DNA of 6,196 nt from assembly GCA_030745255.1 (NCBI GenBank), contig JASLOY010000230.1, positions 1 through 6,196 on the forward strand, given 5' to 3'. This stretch comes from Vicinamibacterales bacterium. GTDB lineage: Bacteria > Acidobacteriota > Vicinamibacteria > Vicinamibacterales > UBA8438. Below are positions 1 to 4,585 of the stretch, piece after piece (positions within the stretch are counted from its first letter, which is position 1; every line of letters starts with the position of its first letter). The notes under the pieces are model-generated. The model ran no database searches and was not told the origin of the DNA. It saw nothing but the letters and a program-made list of their open reading frames with translations. The translations under genes were made by a program, and so were the position numbers.

Positions 1-120
1 CGCGATAGCTAGGTAGCCCTCGGCGGCCAAGCGGTCGGCGACGTCGCGGATATGGACGTTGACGCCGAAAATTTCCTGAATGACGACGACAGCGCCTTTC
101 GGATCGCCTTCCGGCTCGGC
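1..120 (-). CDS. Dienelactone hydrolase family protein, internal fragment (lacks start; C-terminus outside window)
   Basis: Reading the minus strand from 120 down to 1 gives 40 sense codons without a stop. They contain AEPEGDPKGAVVVIQEIFGV followed by NVHIRDVADRLAAEGYLAIA. This is the characteristic N-terminal core of dienelactone hydrolases (alpha/beta hydrolases that open enol-lactones, or related esterases): the first long beta strand, the QEIFG turn whose Glu contacts the catalytic Cys in the family, then the helix ending in AAEGYLAIAP. The Cys/Asp/His triad lies beyond the window. Family members carry roughly 15-25 further N-terminal residues before the AEPEG segment. Here the homology stops at about 120, and codons further upstream in the same frame look unrelated, with a stop near 199-201. 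A GTG at 136-138 could in principle start translation but lacks a well-placed ribosome binding site. The piece looks 5'-truncated at a junction with the next feature. I am confident of the family, not of whether it is expressed. Confidence 0.82.
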
Positions 121-486
121 ATCCCCAGCCCCGAGCACCCGTCGCCGTTCGCCTCCCTCGGCAGCTTCCAGCCGCGAGATCTGACAGGCCACGACGGGCT
201 AGTCTTTTCGATGAGAAGCGACGACACCTACCGGTTCTGGGTACAGGTGCGCGACCGGAACCCCGGGGGGCCCGAGGGCACCGAGACGTGGTTCGCCTCC
301 ATCAAGACCGGCGCTGCCTGGCAGAAGGTGCTCGTGCCGTTCGACCGGCTCCGCAGCGTCGCTCCGATGTCCGACGGCGCCCTCGACCTGGACGACATCG
401 AGGCAATCGTCTTCCTCGTCGACATCGGCGCGGTGCCACCGGGCACCGAGGGGACGATCTGGATCGACGATCTCGGCGTGTACTAG
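52..486 (+). CDS. CIA30/CBM11-like carbohydrate-binding-type domain protein, 5'-truncated C-terminal part
   Basis: The open frame from the only in-frame upstream ATG (52) to TAG (484-486) gives 144 residues. Only residues from about 24 onward (position 121) look like the protein family. That part has DLTGHDGLVFSMRSDD (about 43-58), YRFWVQVRDRNP (60-71), a W-containing strand ETWFASIKT, WQKVLVPFDRLR (90-101) and the terminal GTIWIDDLGVY. These are features of the galactose-binding-like beta-sandwich seen in CIA30 and CBM11-type domains, often at the C-terminus of exported bacterial proteins. Ligand and role are unknown. Residues 1-23 are the antisense of the dienelactone hydrolase segment, and the ATG at 52 has no ribosome binding site. 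All three plus frames also have stops within the first 16 bases (TAG at 6-8, 10-12 and 14-16). The real gene therefore began elsewhere, and its N-terminal strands and any signal peptide are missing. Confidence 0.7.
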   Translation: MDVDAENFLNDDDSAFRIAFRLGIPSPEHPSPFASLGSFQPRDLTGHDGLVFSMRSDDTYRFWVQVRDRNPGGPEGTETWFASIKTGAAWQKVLVPFDRLRSVAPMSDGALDLDDIEAIVFLVDIGAVPPGTEGTIWIDDLGVY

Positions 487-683
487 CGAAGCTCCGCCTT
501 AACCGGTGTCTCGACGCTCGCCGGCCGCTGGCTCGGTCGATCCGAGGAAGCGAGACCGCATCTCGAGTCAGGGATTACGAATCGGAGATCCGTGACGCAG
601 ATCACGGTCTCGCGTTCAACGACCGGGCCTCGACTGACTTCACTTCTGTCATCCACACGACAAATCCGTCTTTGGAATCGGTC
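487..683. other. Convergent intergenic region with three stem-loops
   Basis: This stretch separates the plus-strand CIA30-like fragment from the minus-strand CsgG-like gene, so both genes must end transcription here. I see no credible gene; open frames across it in either direction lack domains and ribosome binding sites. Between 532 and 611 there are three short hairpins, described separately. From 612 to 683 I see nothing recognisable. Confidence 0.6.
532..611. terminator. Possible bidirectional terminator region (three consecutive stem-loops)
   Basis: The hairpins are: CTCGG (532-536) with CCGAG (542-546), loop 5; CGAGA (551-555) with TCTCG (561-565), loop 5; and CCGTGA (590-595) with TCACGG (602-607), loop 6. 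The last is extended by GAGA (585-588) and TCTC (608-611) after a one-base bulge. The position between two convergent stop codons fits terminators. None has a T-tract, so intrinsic termination is not proven. In GC-rich genomes short stems like these also arise by chance. Confidence 0.3.
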
Positions 684-1577
684 TCACAGACCGGTAATTG
701 TGTCGCCCTCAGCCGCCTCACCCTCGACGACGGTGCAAATGGCCGACTGCGACAGCACGCGGGTCACCTCGAGCACCCCGACCGTGTCGGTGATGCGGTC
801 CAGGACCGCACCGTTGGCGTCCTTGATCTCATCTATCACGCGTTCCACCTCGAAACGCTGGCCGACCTGCACCCCGAAGTTCTCTCCTTGATTGATGTAG
901 ATGGAGCCGTCGCGCGCGCCGACGATCTGCGCGGGCGGCGCAACCGGCTTCAGCGAGGCAAACCGGTCGGCCTGATTGGCGATCTTCTCGGTCACCTCCT
1001 CGATGGCTGGACGTAGCGCTTCCTGGGCGACGCCCTGGTCGAAGTCGCGCTCGACCCCGGCGCTCTTGAAGAAGCCGCCACCAAACGTCTTCCGACCTTC
1101 CCCGCTTTCGGCCAGCATGATCTCCCCGGTCGTCGTGTTGACCAGGCGCACATCGAGCACGCTCTCCGCCCTGGACACCGAGGCCCCGAAGCTGCGGAAT
1201 CCGCCGGACGTGCGCTCGATGGAAAACTGCGTAATCGAACCGGTCAGGATGAGCTGCGCCCCGAGGAGTTGACCGATTCTCGCGGCGGTGGAGGCGTCAA
1301 CGGCTCCGCTCGCCCCCAAATCCTGCTCGGCGAGCAAGGCGTCGAGCTGCGCGCGCTCGATAACAGAGAATGACCCTGTCTTGAAGAGCTGGGTGACAAG
1401 CTCGTCGGCCGCCGCTTTGCCGAGGTTGTCCCCCCAAGATGACCAGGTGCTGTTATTGTCGAAGTTCATCACCGCGATGCGCACCTGCTGGGCCCTGGCC
1501 TGGGCCGGAACAAGTGTGCAGAGGACGGCGATAGTCAGGAATGTCGCGACGCGGAGCATCCGTGGTTGTGTGGTCAT
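684..1577 (-). CDS. Exported CsgG-family protein with a possible FlgT-C-like C-terminal domain
   Basis: This is a 297-residue protein. Residues 1-30 form a signal peptide (basic MLR, hydrophobic VATFLTIAVLCTLV, cleavage likely after PAQARA). The CsgG-like core covers about 31-205: the first strand VRIAVMNFDN, then helix GKAAADELVTQLF, strand SFSVIERAQL, helix DALLAEQDLGASG, IGQLLGAQLILTGSITQF and VLDVRLVNTTTGEIM. CsgG proteins form outer-membrane pores for curli secretion, and relatives serve other envelope roles. No curli genes are nearby, so curli export is not supported. No Cys follows a lipobox (Cys20 sits inside the hydrophobic stretch after AVL), unlike lipidated CsgG. Residues 222-297 (DGSIYINQGENFGVQVGQRF to GEAAEGDTITGL) resemble the small beta-barrel at the C-terminus of FlgT. 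The frame is open further upstream to an ATG at 1680-1682, but the strong ribosome binding site and the signal peptide fix the start at 1577. The gene is divergent from the kinase. Confidence 0.85.
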   Translation of the reverse strand: MTTQPRMLRVATFLTIAVLCTLVPAQARAQQVRIAVMNFDNNSTWSSWGDNLGKAAADELVTQLFKTGSFSVIERAQLDALLAEQDLGASGAVDASTAARIGQLLGAQLILTGSITQFSIERTSGGFRSFGASVSRAESVLDVRLVNTTTGEIMLAESGEGRKTFGGGFFKSAGVERDFDQGVAQEALRPAIEEVTEKIANQADRFASLKPVAPPAQIVGARDGSIYINQGENFGVQVGQRFEVERVIDEIKDANGAVLDRITDTVGVLEVTRVLSQSAICTVVEGEAAEGDTITGL

Positions 1578-1583
1578 TCTCAC

Positions 1584-1588
1584 CCTCC
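1584..1588 (-). promoter_or_regulatory. Ribosome binding site of the CsgG-like gene
   Basis: On the minus strand GGAGG is followed by a 6-base spacer (GTGAGA) and then ATG at 1577-1575. This decides the start in favour of the signal-peptide-bearing form over the 35-residue longer frame that begins at 1682. Confidence 0.8.
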
Positions 1589-1610
1589 GAAGACTATGAT
1601 GACGGCAGGC

Positions 1611-1626
1611 GCTGGCAAACGCCAGC
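1611..1626. repeat. Perfect 6-bp inverted repeat, hairpin or operator candidate
   Basis: GCTGGC (1611-1616) and GCCAGC (1621-1626) pair around an AAAC loop. It lies 34 bases upstream of the CsgG-like start codon, just behind that gene's ribosome binding site region, so it could form a leader hairpin or bind a dimeric regulator. It has no T-run, and the function is unknown. Confidence 0.4.
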
Positions 1627-1631
1627 ACTGA

Positions 1632-1684
1632 TTGTGCAAAGAGCACGCCACGGTCAGCGTCTGTCCGGCACGGAGGTTGCACAA
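1632..1684. repeat. Separated 8-bp inverted repeat in the divergent control region
   Basis: TTGTGCAA (1632-1639) recurs as its exact reverse complement TTGCACAA (1677-1684), with centres 45 bp apart. The pair sits centrally in the 177-bp space between the divergent CsgG-like and kinase genes, where a shared regulator could bind both sites. No promoter hexamers could be assigned with confidence in this interval. An 8-bp match in 177 bp is suggestive rather than conclusive. Confidence 0.35.
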
Positions 1685-1715
1685 CCAGGCGGTGCCAGCC
1701 TGCCGCGCACGGTGG

Positions 1716-1735
1716 CGGCTCGATAGGTCGAGCCG
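1716..1735. repeat. Strong 8-bp stem-loop just upstream of the kinase gene
   Basis: CGGCTCGA (1716-1723) and TCGAGCCG (1728-1735) pair perfectly around a TAGG loop. A flanking G-T and a G-C pair can extend the stem to 10. It ends 7 bases before the AGGA ribosome binding site (1743-1746) and 19 bases before the ATG (1755). As RNA it would be a 5' leader hairpin that could influence ribosome loading. As DNA it is a 20-bp palindrome that could be an operator. Which applies is not visible. Confidence 0.5.
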
Positions 1736-1742
1736 TCCGCCC

Positions 1743-1746
1743 AGGA
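1743..1746 (+). promoter_or_regulatory. Ribosome binding site of the kinase gene
   Basis: AGGA lies 8 bases before ATG at 1755. The frame stays open upstream to an ATG at 1632, which would add 41 residues with no kinase similarity. This site and the kinase N-terminus place the true start at 1755. Confidence 0.65.
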
Positions 1747-1754
1747 TACGTGCC

Positions 1755-3617
1755 ATGGAAGATCTGTCAGGAAGATCCTTTGGCGTCTATCGGGTCGTCG
1801 AACCTCTTGGCGCCGGCGGGATGGCCTCCGTCTACAAGGCGTATCAGCCGGCGGTCGACCGACACGTCGCGCTGAAGATCCTGCCGAGTCACCTGGCCCA
1901 GGACCCGGAGTTTCTCGGACGTTTCCGACAAGAAGCGAAGGTACTGGCCCGACTGCAGCACCCGCACATCCTGCCGGTGCACGATTTCGGCGAGTCGGAC
2001 GGCTTCACCTACATCGTGATGCCGTTCATCAAGACCGGAACGCTGGCTGACGCCTTGACGGGGCAGCCGCTGCCATTCGACCAGATCAAACGTGTGATCA
2101 CCCAGGTGGGCGACGCGCTCGACTGCGCCCACGCGCAGGGGCTGGTCCACCGCGACGTCAAGCCAAGCAACATCCTGATCGACGACCGTGGGAACTGTCT
2201 GCTGGCCGATTTCGGCATCGCAAAGATACTGGAAGGCGCCGACACGCTGACGGCGACCGGAGGCCTCATCGGCACACCAAAATACATGTCGCCCGAGCAG
2301 GGCATGGGGAACCCGATCGACGGTCGGAGTGATGTCTATTCGCTTGGTGTCGTGCTCTACGAAATGGCGACCGGACAGGTGCCGTTTCAGGCGGAGACGC
2401 CACTCGCTGTCGTCGTCAAGCACATTCGCGACCCGCTGCCGATACCGCGCAAGGTCAACCCAAACATTCCGGAGTCGCTGCAGCGGTTGATTCTCAGGGC
2501 GATGCACAAGGAGCCGTCTGAACGATTCGCCAGCGCGGGTGCCATGGTCGAAGCGATGTCGACCATGACACTGGAGCCGGATTCGGATGGAGCCGGCGCA
2601 GCCGAAACGGTGGCGGCCGGCGTTCCCCCACCGTTGCCGACCGTGGCCTTGGACCGCCCTGGCGGACTCGACGAGGTGACGGTGCCCAGCAAGGTGACAC
2701 ACGCGGGCGCCACACCCCCCACGCCGCCACTCGACGACACCGCGTCCAGTGCCGCCACGGTCGTGACCGCCTCGCCCTCCGGCCTACAACGACGGGTCGC
2801 CATCGGAACTGCTGCCCTTGTCGTGCTCGCACTATTGCTCTACTTCATGCAGGGAGGCACCCCGGATTCCGAGATGGTCCAGGCTGAGAACCAGGCTGTA
2901 CCGGAAGTCACCGACGTCGACACCGCGGCACCCGCGGCGACCGAAGACTCGACACCCGCGTCCGATCCGGCGGGAACCGAATCGACTGCCAGAGAGCCGG
3001 TAGCCACCGAACCGACCCTAACGACGCCGGCGTCCCCGCCGTCGGCCGGGCAAACTGAACCGGCGACACCAACGACAGTGAGTTCGCCGGCATCAGCTCC
3101 CGCCGAGGCCGGCGCCGGTGAGCCACCGAGCCTGCTCGACACGCCGAGCGACCGGAATAACGCCCTCCTCGAAGCCGCGGCCCGCATCGAAGCAGACCGC
3201 ATACGTCGTGACGCCGAGGCTGCCGCGCGGGACCCGTTTCCGGAACAGGGCGATGGAACATTTCTCGACCGGCAGATTGGCACGCGCTGGACCGCCGCCA
3301 GCTCGCCGGTCCAGGGCACCGAAGGGCTGCTCTGGACCGACGCGAACAGCTACTGCGACCGACTCAGTCTCGCGGGCATCTCGAACTGGCGACTTCCCAC
3401 TCGAGACGAGCTGGACTCGGTGCTCCAGCGGCTCGACCCGACGCGCTATCCCTGGGGGCTCACATTGTGGAGTGCCGACAGGCCGCTCGGAGACTCGAAC
3501 CGGCTCTGGGTGACCAATTCCCCGCTCTATGCCCCGGAGTGGTCAACTGCCGTCCGTGACGCGTCGGCCAGACGGCTGACCCACAGGGCGGTCTGTGTCG
3601 CGTCGGGAACGAACTGA
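1755..3617 (+). CDS. Transmembrane Ser/Thr protein kinase with external DUF1566/Lcl-type domain
   Basis: This is a 620-residue Hanks-type kinase. The kinase domain covers about 12-270: glycine loop GAGGMASVY (19-27), VALK with ATP-binding Lys41, helix C Glu60, catalytic HRDVKPSN (Asp134, Asn139), DFG (152-154), activation loop ending in GTPKYMSPEQ, and DVYSLG (193-198). All catalytic residues are present. Thr166 and Thr168 align with the two autophosphorylated activation-loop threonines of mycobacterial PknB. A Pro/Ala-rich linker (about 275-345) leads to one transmembrane helix (348-366), preceded by RR. Outside the membrane follow a Thr/Pro/Ala/Glu-rich stalk (about 368-460), a charged helical segment (468-493) and a DUF1566 (Legionella Lcl C-terminal-like) domain at about 500-617. 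That domain has WRLPTRDEL and Cys534 and Cys614, which are likely disulfide-bonded. The domain order suggests an envelope or extracellular signal passed to cytoplasmic substrates. Ligand and substrates are unknown. The gene is divergent from the CsgG-like gene. Confidence 0.93.
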   Translation: MEDLSGRSFGVYRVVEPLGAGGMASVYKAYQPAVDRHVALKILPSHLAQDPEFLGRFRQEAKVLARLQHPHILPVHDFGESDGFTYIVMPFIKTGTLADALTGQPLPFDQIKRVITQVGDALDCAHAQGLVHRDVKPSNILIDDRGNCLLADFGIAKILEGADTLTATGGLIGTPKYMSPEQGMGNPIDGRSDVYSLGVVLYEMATGQVPFQAETPLAVVVKHIRDPLPIPRKVNPNIPESLQRLILRAMHKEPSERFASAGAMVEAMSTMTLEPDSDGAGAAETVAAGVPPPLPTVALDRPGGLDEVTVPSKVTHAGATPPTPPLDDTASSAATVVTASPSGLQRRVAIGTAALVVLALLLYFMQGGTPDSEMVQAENQAVPEVTDVDTAAPAATEDSTPASDPAGTESTAREPVATEPTLTTPASPPSAGQTEPATPTTVSSPASAPAEAGAGEPPSLLDTPSDRNNALLEAAARIEADRIRRDAEAAARDPFPEQGDGTFLDRQIGTRWTAASSPVQGTEGLLWTDANSYCDRLSLAGISNWRLPTRDELDSVLQRLDPTRYPWGLTLWSADRPLGDSNRLWVTNSPLYAPEWSTAVRDASARRLTHRAVCVASGTN

Positions 3618-3630
3618 CTCAGGCTGGTCC

Positions 3631-3652
3631 GACCGCTGATCGTGTTGCGGTC
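3631..3652 (+). terminator. Weak stem-loop after the kinase gene
   Basis: GACCGC (3631-3636) and GCGGTC (3647-3652) can pair across a 10-base loop, starting 14 bases after the kinase stop. There is no T-tract and the loop is long, so termination is doubtful and read-through into rarD remains possible. Confidence 0.2.
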
Positions 3653-3658
3653 CGAACC

Positions 3659-3697
3659 ATGCCTGTCGCGCGAACGACGACAAACGGCACGGAGTGA
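3659..3697 (+). CDS. Possible 12-codon leader ORF overlapping the rarD start
   Basis: ATG at 3659 opens a frame encoding MPVARTTTNGTE and stops at TGA (3695-3697). That stop shares two bases with the GTG start of rarD (sequence GTGA), an arrangement typical of translational coupling. There is no clear ribosome binding site before the ATG, and 12 codons can arise by chance, so this is only a candidate. It would help explain how rarD, which also lacks a well-spaced ribosome binding site, is translated. Confidence 0.2.
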   Translation: MPVARTTTNGTE

Positions 3698-4578
3698 CCA
3701 AAGGCGTCTGGTACGGCATCGCGGCATACGTGGTCTGGGGCCTGAGCCCGGTCTACTGGAAGCAGCTTGACCAGTTCCCGCCGCCCTCGCTCATCGCCCA
3801 CCGAGTGCTCTGGTCGCTTGCCATTCTTGGCGCCCTGCTGTTCGGTCGCCGACATTATCGTTTCAAGTGGGCCCACGCCACACGACGCGTTGTCCGCGTC
3901 TACGTCCTTGCCGCGCTGCTGATCTGCGTCAACTGGCTCACGTATGTGTGGGCGGTCACCGCCGGCTTCATCGTCGAGGCGAGTCTGGGCTACTTCATCA
4001 CACCGCTGGTGACCGTCGGGCTCGGCGTCGTGGTCCTCGGTGAGCGGCTACGTCTGGGACAGTGGCTCGCGGTCGCCCTGGCGGCTATCGGACTGATCTC
4101 GCTGACGACCGCGATGGGCACGCTCCCCTGGATCGCACTCGTGCTGGCCGGTTCGTTCGGGGTCTACGGCCTGGTGAAAAAGCAGGCGCCGCTGGGTGTC
4201 GTGCAGGGGCTGACCGCCGAGACAGGGTTGCTGCTGCTGCCGGCCGTGGCATGGCTCGTCTGGTCACCCACAAGCGGAGACTCCGATATGTTGCCCAGCC
4301 CCGCTACGTGGCTGCTGCTGGCCGGCTCAGGCGTTCTGACCGTGGGCCCCCTCGTGCTCTTCGCCGCCTCGGTCCAGCGGATTCCGCTGGCGCACATGGG
4401 CCTCCTGCAGTATGTCGCTCCGACGATCCAATTCCTGCTTGGTGTGCTGCTCTATGACGAGCCGTTCGGCCGGGCTCAGCTCGTCGGGTACGGACTCGTC
4501 TGGACCGCGCTGATCCTTGTCGCTGCCGAAGGCCTGTATGCCCGGCGGACGCTCTCGATGCCCGCGTTCCGGGCATGA
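3694..4578 (+). CDS. rarD: RarD-type EamA/DMT superfamily permease
   Basis: This 294-residue integral inner-membrane protein is close to the roughly 296 residues of Escherichia coli RarD. It has about ten hydrophobic helices in two EamA-type halves. Recognisable RarD signatures are the N-terminal KGVWYGIAAYVVWGLSPVYWK, HRVLWS (36-41), NWLTYVWAV (80-88), EASLGYFITPLVTVGLGVVV (95-114) then LGERL, and in the second half QYVAPTIQFLLGVLLYDEPF (239-258). RarD was named for chloramphenicol sensitivity; its physiological substrate is not settled, and export of small metabolites is assumed from the superfamily. The start is GTG at 3694, which gives the family's usual N-terminus. The ribosome binding site is poor (only CGGA immediately before it). 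It follows the kinase by 76 bp on the same strand, so it may share its transcript, and its stop is 7 bp from that of the convergent M28 peptidase. Confidence 0.93.
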   Translation: MTKGVWYGIAAYVVWGLSPVYWKQLDQFPPPSLIAHRVLWSLAILGALLFGRRHYRFKWAHATRRVVRVYVLAALLICVNWLTYVWAVTAGFIVEASLGYFITPLVTVGLGVVVLGERLRLGQWLAVALAAIGLISLTTAMGTLPWIALVLAGSFGVYGLVKKQAPLGVVQGLTAETGLLLLPAVAWLVWSPTSGDSDMLPSPATWLLLAGSGVLTVGPLVLFAASVQRIPLAHMGLLQYVAPTIQFLLGVLLYDEPFGRAQLVGYGLVWTALILVAAEGLYARRTLSMPAFRA

Positions 4579-4585
4579 GCCGAAC

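Noticed and set aside
9..227. Minus-strand 72-codon frame opposite the start of the window
   Set aside because: It is in a different frame from the dienelactone hydrolase segment, which explains the same bases with a clear family signature.
288..1016. Plus-strand open frame (242 codons) spanning the CIA30-like fragment, the intergenic region and the end of the CsgG-like gene
   Set aside because: It crosses two well-supported genes in other frames and reads as Arg-rich low-complexity sequence with no recognisable motif.
1578..1754. Promoters for the divergent CsgG-like and kinase genes
   Set aside because: CATAGT (minus strand, 1598-1593) and TTGTGC or TTGCAC hexamers were tested, but no pair with acceptable spacing was found, so no promoter is called.
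1767..2702. Long minus-strand open frame (311 codons) antisense to the kinase
   Set aside because: It lies entirely opposite the conserved kinase domain, has an Arg/His/Gln-rich composition without domains, no ribosome binding site, and follows from the high third-position GC of the true gene.
2387..3319. Several minus-strand open frames opposite the kinase linker, stalk and C-terminal domain
   Set aside because: They are antisense to Pro/Ala/Thr-rich codons, overlap each other and show no start signals or homology.
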